Shown here: positions 30,045 to 37,806 of the stretch, piece after piece
Position numbering within the stretch: position 1 is the first letter of the stretch
Layout of the letters: each line of letters opens with the position of its first letter
DNA from: Staphylococcus sp. NAM3COL9
Lineage (GTDB): Bacteria; Bacillota; Bacilli; Staphylococcales; Staphylococcaceae
Assembly (NCBI RefSeq): GCF_001431205.1
Contig: NZ_LGPC01000006.1
Coordinates: 1-64,000, forward strand
Reading direction: 5' to 3'
Length of the DNA stretch: 64,000 nucleotides
Position numbers and translations under genes: made by a program
Notes under the pieces: model-generated
Database searches by the model: none
Seen by the model: the letters and a program-made list of their open reading frames with translations, nothing else
What the model was told of the DNA's origin: nothing

Positions 30045-30416
30045 ATGGATAATTTCAATGATTTTTTACAAACTATAGATAATGATAAACACAAAGAAAC
30101 AATGGTTGATATTTTTAATTGGATTTCGGAAACATTTCCTAATCTCGAAACAACCATAAAATGGAACCAGCCTATGTTCACAGATCACGGTACTTTTATT
30201 CTTGGTTTTAGTAAAGCAAAACAACACTTTTCAATTGCACCTGAAACGAAGGGCATGACTGAATTTAGCGAACATATAGCTATTGCTGGGTACTCACAAA
30301 CGAACAATCTATTTCGAATAAAATGGAACCAAGAGGTCGATTACACATTGTTGAAAGGCATGATTCAATTCAACATTGATGATAAGGCCAGTTGTTCAAC
30401 ATTTTGGAGAACTTAA
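30045..30416 (+). CDS. DUF1801 / YdhG-like protein
   Basis: 123 residues from the ATG at 30045, 12 bases after AAGGGG; the frame is open 26 codons upstream but that stretch (KKTNLFWLYFYKG) does not look like the family. Family features are ETTIKWNQPMFTDHGTFILGFSKAKQHFSIAPE. DUF1801 proteins of the YdhG type are called frataxin-like or iron chaperone-like from structure; this function is not established here. Single gene with a strong terminator. Confidence 0.8.
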   Translation: MDNFNDFLQTIDNDKHKETMVDIFNWISETFPNLETTIKWNQPMFTDHGTFILGFSKAKQHFSIAPETKGMTEFSEHIAIAGYSQTNNLFRIKWNQEVDYTLLKGMIQFNIDDKASCSTFWRT

Positions 30417-30460
30417 AATTTAATTTCATTTTTGCCTCAAAGTCATAGCTAAATATGTAA

Positions 30461-30503
30461 AAAATGATGGCTTCTACTATATTTCAGTAGAAGCCATCAT
30501 TTT
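30461..30503. terminator. bidirectional terminator
   Basis: ATGATGGCTTCTACT and its complement with a short loop, A-rich before and T-rich after; serves the DUF1801 gene and the converging esterase gene. Confidence 0.88.
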
Positions 30504-30547
30504 ATTTATCTAGAGCTTATATCTCAACATTTTTTCTTGCTTAACAT

Positions 30548-31285
30548 TTAATAATCTTCGAAAAATGCAATAACATCTTGTTCTACTTCTATATGGCCTT
30601 CACCATAAGTCATTAAGTGTTTGGATGGCCCATAACCTTGCACTTCTTTTTGTTCATGTGTAATACGATCATAGATATAATGCGCGCTCGTTTCATAAGC
30701 ATCATCATCTTGTTCACCATATTTGATAACAATGGGCGCAGTTATTTGGTCTAATTTTGACATCACATCTTCAACTACGATTTGAAACTTATCAAGTCCT
30801 AGTGCATAACGATCAATATTTTCAATTTGTTGCGCTACCTCAGATTGTTCTAAGCCAATCAGCGCTCCCATACGTTGACCATAATAGGTTAATCTACCTG
30901 AGAGACCGGCATCACTTTTTCGATATGGTGTAGACATAATAGCTATTGCATCTATAGATTGATGTTCTGCCAATTTGAGCGATAATATACCACCTAATGA
31001 TATACCACAAACACTAATACTTGAATAACCTTTATCCTGTAAAAATTGATAACCATCTAATACATCTTGCCACCAATCTTCAATATCATAGGCCATCAAC
31101 GCATCTAACATTAAACCATGACCTTTGTATGCGGGAACATAACATGTGAAACCCGCTTTATGTAATTTAGTAGCTAATAATTTCACATCGCGTACCGTAC
31201 CTGTGAATGAATGTAATAACAATATAGCCCGTTCCGCTTCATTATTTTCCAAAAATATTGGGTTTGGTGCCTTAACATTTATCAT
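30548..31285 (-). CDS. carboxylesterase, alpha/beta hydrolase (Est30-like)
   Basis: 245-residue cytoplasmic alpha/beta hydrolase. The nucleophile elbow is CGISLGG (Ser96); the oxyanion region is LLHSFTGT (24-31); the acid and histidine are in GEQDDDAYE and YGEGHIE. It resembles monoglyceride lipase/carboxylesterase Est of Geobacillus and its staphylococcal equivalents. Single gene flanked by terminators. Natural substrate unknown. Confidence 0.88.
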   Translation of the reverse strand: MINVKAPNPIFLENNEAERAILLLHSFTGTVRDVKLLATKLHKAGFTCYVPAYKGHGLMLDALMAYDIEDWWQDVLDGYQFLQDKGYSSISVCGISLGGILSLKLAEHQSIDAIAIMSTPYRKSDAGLSGRLTYYGQRMGALIGLEQSEVAQQIENIDRYALGLDKFQIVVEDVMSKLDQITAPIVIKYGEQDDDAYETSAHYIYDRITHEQKEVQGYGPSKHLMTYGEGHIEVEQDVIAFFEDY

Positions 31286-31379
31286 CTTTTGTCACTCCAA
31301 AATTTAGATTCATTATTTATTGTAATTCAAATTCATAAAGCGTACAAAGCATATAAACTAACCCTCTTCTTATAAACAA

Positions 31380-31427
31380 TTATCCCCTTCAAAGTCCGAC
31401 ACACTTTCGTGTAACTTTTGAAGGGGA
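31380..31427 (-). terminator. terminator after the membrane-anchored unknown gene
   Basis: ATCCCCTTCAAAGT and ACTTTTGAAGGGGAT form a long stem with a small inner hairpin (CGACACACTTTCGTGT). It lies about 45 bases past the stop on the minus strand. Confidence 0.65.
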
Positions 31428-31472
31428 TATATTAATAATTCATTAACATTTATAACTTCTCTTAGCTTTTAA

Positions 31473-32006
31473 TTATTGGTTCATATCAAAGAATTGTAAT
31501 TCATATATTGCTTTTTCATCATATGCATTAAAAGTACCAATTTTACCGTTTAAATGTATTTCTTGTGTTTTTCTACTTACATTATGCTGATAAGTTATTC
31601 TCACATTTAAATCAGATTCATAGCCGTTATTCTTAATTGTACTTTCAATTTCCGAATAAACATCTTTATTAATCGGTAACAAATAACCTTCTTTACTAGG
31701 TAAAATATTAACATATTTTGTTTGCAAGATATCTTGATTACCAAGATAGATTTCGATTTTTATATTTTTAGCAGCACCGCCACCTAAGTTATATAATTTC
31801 AAAAAATCTTGATCTTCGTCACCATCAATAGCAGTATTTCTTAATTTTAATTCGTCATGGTCTCTAGTAATCAGGATTTGATTAAAACCGAGCGCCGGTA
31901 AAAAACTGATTTTCATTTGGTACAATTGCACACTGACTGAGATAAAGTAAAATAGTGCCATTATAAATGTACCAAGTGAGCCAATCGCCGAAATAATATT
32001 TATCAT
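31473..32006 (-). CDS. membrane-anchored protein of unknown function
   Basis: 177 residues. The first 30 residues are one strongly hydrophobic segment (IISAIGSLGTFIMALFYFISVSV), followed by a hydrophilic, beta-rich domain with GGGAAKNIKIEIYLGN, which looks like an immunoglobulin-like or jelly-roll fold. The ATG has TGGAGG nine bases away. No family recognised. Upstream on the same strand lies a strong promoter and a highly structured RNA ending in a terminator 76 bases before this start, so the gene may be under transcription attenuation or small-RNA control. Confidence 0.75.
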   Translation of the reverse strand: MINIISAIGSLGTFIMALFYFISVSVQLYQMKISFLPALGFNQILITRDHDELKLRNTAIDGDEDQDFLKLYNLGGGAAKNIKIEIYLGNQDILQTKYVNILPSKEGYLLPINKDVYSEIESTIKNNGYESDLNVRITYQHNVSRKTQEIHLNGKIGTFNAYDEKAIYELQFFDMNQ

Positions 32007-32035
32007 AATTGTAAACCTCCATTGTTTTTTATTTA

Positions 32036-32044
32036 AGAGGCAGG
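32036..32044 (-). promoter_or_regulatory. leader segment complementary to the adjacent structured RNA
   Basis: The mRNA leader of the 177-residue protein carries CCUGCCUCU here (plus strand AGAGGCAGG). The upstream structured RNA carries the exact complement AGAGGCAGG (complement of 32149-32157). The segment is about 20 bases before the Shine-Dalgarno site. Confidence 0.45.
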
Positions 32045-32073
32045 ATATGCATTATAACATATTTTAAACTCAA

Positions 32074-32181
32074 AAAAATAACGAGCCACCAAAAGGCAGC
32101 TCGTAACTAAGAGGAAGTCTGTTAACATGCCCAAGGGCATATTACAGACCTGCCTCTAGTTATCATGCCCTTGGGCATGAT
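32074..32181 (-). ncRNA. structured small RNA or attenuator leader
   Basis: A promoter-to-terminator unit of about 108 nt with no convincing ORF. Order on the minus strand: hairpin 1 built on AUGCCC-AA-GGGCAU (palindrome 32159-32184), hairpin 2 with stem AGAGG..GUCUGU/ACAGAC..CCUCU closed by AUGCCC-UU-GGGCAU (32110-32157), and a terminator CGAGCUGCC-UUUU-GGUGGCUCG (32082-32103) followed by UUAUUUUUUU. AGAGGCAG in hairpin 2 can alternatively pair with CUGCCUUU of the terminator's 5' arm (one G-U), as an antiterminator would. It is either a free sRNA or the attenuator of the gene at 31473-32006. I do not recognise a known RNA family. Confidence 0.65.
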
Positions 32182-32186
32182 AACTT

Positions 32187-32215
32187 ATTATACAATGAAC
32201 CTTTACTTTTTACAA
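32187..32215 (-). promoter_or_regulatory. promoter of the structured RNA
   Basis: Minus-strand TTGTAA (32215-32210), 17-base spacer, consensus TATAAT (32192-32187). Predicted start is near 32180. The 26-base palindrome at 32159-32184 directly follows the -10 and could also be an operator. Confidence 0.7.
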
Positions 32216-32245
32216 GCCAATATATATTTTAAATTTTATAAATGT

Positions 32246-32259
32246 TTTTAGCGTTTACA
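32246..32259 (+). promoter_or_regulatory. weak cre-like site
   Basis: TTTTAGCGTTTACA is 12 of 14 to the cre consensus, about 58 bases upstream of the secreted hydrolase gene. Weak evidence on its own. Confidence 0.25.
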
Positions 32260-32316
32260 ATTGTATGATAATATTATATTTATAAAATATTATTTAACAT
32301 CCATAGGAGTTGTCAT

Positions 32317-33051
32317 ATGTATAGTTCAAATCAAAGAGCCATCTCATTTTTAAAGATAACTACACTTTCTACTGTATGCTTTTTAACTTTTTTCTTTTAT
32401 CTAACTTTATCTCCTAAAGCGATTTACGCCAATGATTTATACACCTCAATGACTGAACTTATGGCGGATACTGAAGAAGGTAATGACTGGGAAATAGCTT
32501 ATAAAAACAACAAGAGCAGCGCCCTTATTGCAGCAATACATGGAGGTAATATCGAACCTGGAACTACCGAAGTAGCAAAACTAACTGCTGCTATGGGGGC
32601 CTATAATTACTATAGCTTCCAAGGCATTCGTTCAACGAACAACGCAAGTTTACATGTAACTTCAGTTAACTTTGATGAACCTATTATAGAAGATATGCAA
32701 CAACAAGTATCAAATTCCGTCATGATTCATGGTGCAAATGGCGATGCACCTATCGTTTATATTGGTGGCAAAGATGATGACTTAAAAGCGTCTATTGAAG
32801 AACAATTAGAGATTAAAGATTTCGACGTACAAACATCGCCTAGTCATTTAGAAGGTGAAGCTGACGAAAATATTGCCAATAAAAATAATAAAAATGCAGG
32901 TGTACAGTTAGAATTAACGACTGGATTACGACAATCCTTTTTTAACGACCTAGATTTAACTATGAATTCTAGGCAAGATCAAAGTAATTGGAGCCTTGAA
33001 ATGTATGACTTTGCTCAAGCAATACAAACAGCAATACATGAACAAGAATAA
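32317..33051 (+). CDS. secreted poly-gamma-glutamate hydrolase-like protein
   Basis: 244 residues with an N-terminal signal peptide (hydrophobic 12-33, likely cleavage after IYA at 38). The mature part has the features of the phage PghP / DUF867 zinc-dependent poly-gamma-glutamate hydrolase family: IAAIHGGNIEPGTTEVA (H75, E80), YSFQGI, HVTSVNFDEP, a second histidine in MIHGANGDA, VYIGGKDDDL and GVQLELTTGLR. AGGAG precedes the ATG. It would trim poly-gamma-glutamate outside the cell, either as nutrient or as capsule. No cap/pgs genes lie in the window. Confidence 0.78.
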   Translation: MYSSNQRAISFLKITTLSTVCFLTFFFYLTLSPKAIYANDLYTSMTELMADTEEGNDWEIAYKNNKSSALIAAIHGGNIEPGTTEVAKLTAAMGAYNYYSFQGIRSTNNASLHVTSVNFDEPIIEDMQQQVSNSVMIHGANGDAPIVYIGGKDDDLKASIEEQLEIKDFDVQTSPSHLEGEADENIANKNNKNAGVQLELTTGLRQSFFNDLDLTMNSRQDQSNWSLEMYDFAQAIQTAIHEQE

Positions 33052-33125
33052 TTTTTCATATGCTAAAATTATTTATTAGAATATAATATATATTGACATA
33101 ATTTATAGAAAATGAGGTTAATAAT

Positions 33126-34337
33126 ATGGATGATTTGAAAGTAAACAAAAGATTAATTATGACCCCTGGCCCCGTGAGTGTAGATCCTCGTGTGTCTCAA
33201 GCAATGTCTAATTCAATTTTAGGTCAATTTGATTATGAATTTATAGACATTATGAATAAAACTATGGAACTCATTAGAAAATCCTTTTTAACAAATAATA
33301 AATGGTCATTTCCTATCGATGGTACAAGTCGTGCTGGGTTAGAGGCGGTAATCGCAAGTATCGTCAAACCAGGAGATACGATACTTGTACCAATTATTGG
33401 TAGATTTGGCTACTTATTCACTGAACTTGTCACTCGTGCAGGCGGCATCGTACATAATATTCAAAAACCGGTGGGTGAAGTTTTTGATCAAGCAGAAATT
33501 ATAGCCGCTTTAGACACCGTGAAACCGAAAGTACTTGCAATTGTACATGGTGAAACTTCTACTGGTCGCTTACAACCGATTGATCAGCTTGGTCGCGCTT
33601 GTAAAGAACGTGGTATTTATTCAGTAGTTGATGCAGTAGCAACATATCAAGGTATGGTTATCCCAGTGGATGAGTGGGAACTTGATTCTGTCATTGGTGG
33701 CGCTCAAAAATGTTTATCTATCCCTTCAGGCATTACACCAATTACATTTAACAAAAGATTTAGTGATGAAATCAACAAGCGTAAGCGTGTCGAACTAGGT
33801 ATTCGTTCAAATGAAAATACTGAACAAGATACTTTTATACGCAGTAATTATTTAGACTTAACACAATTGCAAGATTATTGGAGTCCTAAACGATTAAACC
33901 ACCATACAGAATCAACTACGTCTATTTACGCATTATACACAGGCTTAAAATTAGCATTAACAGAAGGTATCGAAGTCCGTGCCAAACGTCATGCATATCA
34001 CCAAGAAGGCTTGAAATCCGCATTAAAAGTATTAGGTTTAGAAATATTTGGTGACGAAACAAATGAAATGAAAATGATCATTTGCGTAAATATACCAGAA
34101 GGCATTGATGATAATAAATTTAGAGAAGGCCTATTAAAAAATTATGGTATTGAAATTGCAGGCTCATTCGGTGAACTTCAAGGCAAAATTTGGAGAATCG
34201 GTATTATGGGTTATGCTATTGAAAAACAAAATATTCTAACGTTTTTATCTATATTTTCACTTTATCTGGCACATCAAGGCGTACAAAATCTAAATTCAGA
34301 AAAAGCCATCGATACACTATTAACGTATTATTCATAA
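33126..34337 (+). CDS. pucG: ureidoglycine-glyoxylate aminotransferase PucG
   Basis: Class V PLP aminotransferase, 403 residues. Known PucG moves the amino group of (S)-ureidoglycine to glyoxylate, giving oxalurate and glycine. Visible are the opening MTPGPVSVDPRV, the segment DGTSRAGLEAVIAS and the PLP lysine in GGAQKCLSIPSG. The family also contains alanine- and serine-glyoxylate enzymes, but location beside allantoin genes favours PucG. It is a single gene on the plus strand with its own terminator. Confidence 0.88.
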   Translation: MDDLKVNKRLIMTPGPVSVDPRVSQAMSNSILGQFDYEFIDIMNKTMELIRKSFLTNNKWSFPIDGTSRAGLEAVIASIVKPGDTILVPIIGRFGYLFTELVTRAGGIVHNIQKPVGEVFDQAEIIAALDTVKPKVLAIVHGETSTGRLQPIDQLGRACKERGIYSVVDAVATYQGMVIPVDEWELDSVIGGAQKCLSIPSGITPITFNKRFSDEINKRKRVELGIRSNENTEQDTFIRSNYLDLTQLQDYWSPKRLNHHTESTTSIYALYTGLKLALTEGIEVRAKRHAYHQEGLKSALKVLGLEIFGDETNEMKMIICVNIPEGIDDNKFREGLLKNYGIEIAGSFGELQGKIWRIGIMGYAIEKQNILTFLSIFSLYLAHQGVQNLNSEKAIDTLLTYYS

Positions 34338-34397
34338 AACTAGAACTTACGAAGGTTAACATTCAAGAAATTTGTGACTTAAACATTTCATAAACAT

Positions 34398-34439
34398 AAA
34401 AATAAACCAAGTGCTATTTTTAGCACTTGGTTTATTTTT
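34398..34439 (+). terminator. pucG terminator
   Basis: Perfect stem AAAATAAACCAAGTGCTA and complement, followed by T-rich sequence. The 176 bases after it show no gene. Confidence 0.85.
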
Positions 34440-34615
34440 ATTTTAAGCATTTCTCTATCTTTTTTTAAATTTTTAGCTATGCAATGATATTGATTTTTAA
34501 TTGTATCGCAAAATTTTAAATCTTCGTTGACACACCTTAACCACTTTATCATACATGTCTTTTTATCTGTTTAATGTAAGTCATTGATTTGCACCGACGA
34601 CTGCTCTATTTAAAA

Positions 34616-35827
34616 TTAATCATCTTCAACCACTCTACTTTTAGCGGCTGGGTAACCAAAAATAAAGAATAATACTGACATGACAATCAATGAAATAATA
34701 CCTGAGTCCCAACTTCCTGTAGCATCATGAAGATAGCCAATCAAGAATGGTCCAACTGCAGCAATTAAATAACCTATAGATTGACCAAAACCAGATAATG
34801 AAATACTTCCATCACTTGTACGCGCTCTAATAGAGAAGAATGTCATACATAAACTGAAACATGCACCCATCGCTAAACCAGCAATGATGATACCAATAAT
34901 AAGTAGTACTAATGATTGCGTAAAGAATAGGCTGAAGCCCACTAAGAATAGTACTGTAATAATCACTACTAATATACGTTGATCTTTCAATTTAGATGCA
35001 ATTATTGGAAATGTAAAAGTCATCGGCACTTGAGAAAATTGATTTAACATCAATAAATAACCTGCCGTTGATGGATCCAATCCTCTATCTACAAGTATGG
35101 ACGGGACCCAAGCTACAACTGTATAGAATACCATCGATTGGAAACCCATCGTTAACGCAACCATCCACGCCAATTTAGATTTAGTAATAGCCACTTTTTT
35201 CGGTCTATTTTTTTGAATTTCTGCTGCTGTTACTTTTTCTAATTTAATTCCTTTTCGTGATTTAGGTATCCATAGAATAATAGCAATTATTGCAAAAAGA
35301 ATCCAAAATGATAAAGATAATCTAAACCCTAAAGTTGTAATTTCTGATAATGGAAAACTTAAGCCCCCGCCTAATCCAGCAGTAAAGTTCATTGTTCCAC
35401 TATAAATACCAGTAGCTAGACCAATTTGCATAGGGAAATACCATTTAACATAACTCGGTAACACTACATTACCAAAGGCAATAGCGATACCAAGAATGAG
35501 CGTTCCAATTAAAAATAAAGTGAAATCTCCTGCAACACGTAAATATAGTGCAATAATGAGTAGTATCGTAGAATACAATATCGTACGAGACATTGTTAAT
35601 CGAGAAGTTACTTTTGAAACGAATGGTGAAACAATTGCAAAGATAATCAGCGGTATCGTAGTTAAGATGCCAGCAACACTGTTATTGATTTCCATAACCT
35701 GTTTAATCTCATCAACTACAGGACCAACCGAAGTCAGTGGTGCACGTAAAGTAGAAGCAATAAAAACGATTGCTAATATCACACCCCAATTATTATTAAC
35801 TTTATTTATGCTATAGGGGTCAGTCAT
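34616..35827 (-). CDS. MFS transporter, CynX/NimT family
   Basis: 403-residue major facilitator protein with 12 membrane segments and a hydrophilic central loop (about 190-215). The start IVFIASTLRAPLTSVGPVVDEI is typical of the CynX/NimT/YycB group, whose members move cyanate, nitroimidazole or unknown small molecules. It follows the carbamate kinase gene on the same strand after a 235-base gap containing a repeat. Given the neighbours, transport of a ureide intermediate or of oxamate is a plausible guess. Confidence 0.82.
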   Translation of the reverse strand: MTDPYSINKVNNNWGVILAIVFIASTLRAPLTSVGPVVDEIKQVMEINNSVAGILTTIPLIIFAIVSPFVSKVTSRLTMSRTILYSTILLIIALYLRVAGDFTLFLIGTLILGIAIAFGNVVLPSYVKWYFPMQIGLATGIYSGTMNFTAGLGGGLSFPLSEITTLGFRLSLSFWILFAIIAIILWIPKSRKGIKLEKVTAAEIQKNRPKKVAITKSKLAWMVALTMGFQSMVFYTVVAWVPSILVDRGLDPSTAGYLLMLNQFSQVPMTFTFPIIASKLKDQRILVVIITVLFLVGFSLFFTQSLVLLIIGIIIAGLAMGACFSLCMTFFSIRARTSDGSISLSGFGQSIGYLIAAVGPFLIGYLHDATGSWDSGIISLIVMSVLFFIFGYPAAKSRVVEDD

Positions 35828-35869
35828 CTTATACCACCTTTCTTAAACTTCTTTTTATAATAAAAAAAT

Positions 35870-35990
35870 GAGAAGCGGAACAAAAACCTAACTTTTAAAT
35901 AAGATTTCATACTCCCGCCTCTGCAAAGAGGACTAAATTATTAAACCGCTTGTATACAAACACATTTAATAGTCAGTCACCTACTGTGTT
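35870..35990 (+). repeat. dispersed intergenic repeat, copy 2
   Basis: Shares the core with copy 1 at 26612-26800 (AATAAGATTTCAT, CCCGCCTC.GCAAAG) and is shorter, missing the central hairpin part. It separates the MFS gene from the carbamate kinase gene. Confidence 0.55.
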
Positions 35991-36062
35991 CTATATGTTT
36001 CCCCACTCAAGAAGCATATACCATTTTATTTATGTTTTCATTTTCGCACGTTACTTTTATTA

Positions 36063-37022
36063 TTAGTTAACTGCTTCTGTTGATGGCTCTAACAAAATTC
36101 GTGTTCCTGCATTTCCTGCTAAAGCATCGATAGCATCATCTAATGAACAAATAATAGATTCTTTACCCATTTCAGCAAATTGAATTGCTGCTTCGATTTT
36201 AGGCAGCATACTTCCTGCGGGGAATTGTCCTTCATCAACGTATTGTTGGGCTTTCTCAACAGAAATTGTTTTTAATTTCTCTTCATTTGATTTTCCAAAG
36301 TTAACACATACATTTGGAACATCTGTTAACATTACAAAAGTATCTGCACTAACTTGTTCTGCTAATTTCAAACCTGAACGATCTTTATCGATAACTGCTT
36401 CCACACCGTGGATATTGCCATTGTCATCTTTATAGACAGGAATACCACCACCACCTGAAGAAATTACTACTGCTTGATCAATCAGTGATTTGATTTGCTC
36501 AACACCATGAATGACTAATGGTTCTGGAGAAGGAACGACACGACGGTACCCTCTACCTGCATCTTCCACCATTACAAAACCATGCGTTTCTTCTAATCGT
36601 TTTGCTTCTAATTCGTTAAAGAATACACCGATCGGCTTAGTTGGATTACTAAATGCCGAATCATTTTTATCTACTTCTACCATTGTCAATAACGTTACTA
36701 CATTACTATCAATATTTAAAGATTTCAAATGATTTTTTAATGATTCTTCCATCATATACCCTATAAAACCTTGTGATTCTGCATTACAAGCATTAATTGG
36801 CAAAGGTTCAACAATATTTTTTGCTGCTTCGTTTTGAGCAATAATATTTCCTACTTGTGGCCCATTACCATGTGTAACCACGATATTGTAACCTTGCGCT
36901 TTTAATTCAGCCATTTTTCTTGTAGCTGAATATACGTTATTATATTGATTTTCGTATGTCGCTTCTTGCTTTGGTTGAAGAATCGCGTTCCCACCTAAAG
37001 CTAATACAACACGCTTACTCAT
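36063..37022 (-). CDS. allK: carbamate kinase (catabolic, AllK-type)
   Basis: Amino acid kinase-family enzyme, 319 residues, that makes ATP and carbamate from carbamoyl phosphate and ADP. Motifs: ALGGNAILQP near the N-terminus, THGNGPQVGNI and SSGGGGIPV. I use the ATG at 37022 with AAGGAGTG before it, giving MSKRVVLALGG. The start overlaps the stop of the upstream gene by eight bases. Linkage to fdrA-ylbE-ylbF rather than arcA/arcB indicates the energy-yielding last step of allantoin use, as in E. coli AllK (YbcF). Confidence 0.9.
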   Translation of the reverse strand: MSKRVVLALGGNAILQPKQEATYENQYNNVYSATRKMAELKAQGYNIVVTHGNGPQVGNIIAQNEAAKNIVEPLPINACNAESQGFIGYMMEESLKNHLKSLNIDSNVVTLLTMVEVDKNDSAFSNPTKPIGVFFNELEAKRLEETHGFVMVEDAGRGYRRVVPSPEPLVIHGVEQIKSLIDQAVVISSGGGGIPVYKDDNGNIHGVEAVIDKDRSGLKLAEQVSADTFVMLTDVPNVCVNFGKSNEEKLKTISVEKAQQYVDEGQFPAGSMLPKIEAAIQFAEMGKESIICSLDDAIDALAGNAGTRILLEPSTEAVN

Positions 37023-37806
37023 ACGTTCCACTCCTTAAGGTTGATGCTACAAATATGCCGTACAATGTATCTTTCCCAGATGATGACCCTACTTTTAATA
37101 GTTGATTCATATGATACACGGTTGGTTTATGTTGCAACACTAATATTTTCGAACTAAACAACCCTTTTAAGGCACTCTTTAAAAATGTCGTAGCAACTAA
37201 TGTAGTTAATGGTTCTTTAATTAATTGCTGTATGATTTCTAAATTTTGATCAAGTATAAAAGGATTCATGAAATGCACAAATAGTGTGCCAGTTAAGATA
37301 TCATCACCAGAAGGCGTTAATCCTTGCCCTCTACCGATTAAATAGCGCAATGATGATTCAACCACCGCTTTATCATCTTGTTTTAACACATTAATGATTT
37401 GCTGCATTTTTAAATAGGAGAAATCACCCTGGTCATACTCTGAAAAGTTATATGTTGTTATATTACGAATCAATAATGCCAAATCAATTTCAGATTCAAC
37501 GCTACTTGTATGTAACGGTTGATTCCGCCAAACTAACTGACATTCATCATTAATGAAAATTGCATTTGCAGTTACTTTAATTTGTTGATTCAAAGTAATA
37601 TTTGCTAAAAGTTGACTTCTAGTCTGATGATCTACAGTGATACCAAAGGGAAAAGTCCCATTGTCATCACTGCCTATAAATATAATTGTCTGATCACCAT
37701 TTACAATATTAAATCCTTTTTTAAAAATACTATGCACATAAAATATTTGACGATGTTCTAGTATTTCCTGGGCAATCTCTCCAACAGTACTGGCTTGAAA
37801 AATCAC
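37015..37806 (-). CDS. allH: DUF2877 protein, oxamate transcarbamylase subunit (AllH/YlbF-type)
   Basis: 263 residues of the DUF2877 family with the conserved LIGRGQGLTPSGDDILTGTLF. In E. coli the equivalent ylbF, together with fdrA and ylbE, has been reported to encode oxamate transcarbamylase (AllFGH), which turns oxalurate and phosphate into oxamate and carbamoyl phosphate. Start is a GTG lying in the stop of the upstream gene (GTGA overlap) and the end overlaps allK, so all four genes are tightly coupled. Confidence 0.8.
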   Translation of the reverse strand: MIFQASTVGEIAQEILEHRQIFYVHSIFKKGFNIVNGDQTIIFIGSDDNGTFPFGITVDHQTRSQLLANITLNQQIKVTANAIFINDECQLVWRNQPLHTSSVESEIDLALLIRNITTYNFSEYDQGDFSYLKMQQIINVLKQDDKAVVESSLRYLIGRGQGLTPSGDDILTGTLFVHFMNPFILDQNLEIIQQLIKEPLTTLVATTFLKSALKGLFSSKILVLQHKPTVYHMNQLLKVGSSSGKDTLYGIFVASTLRSGTYE

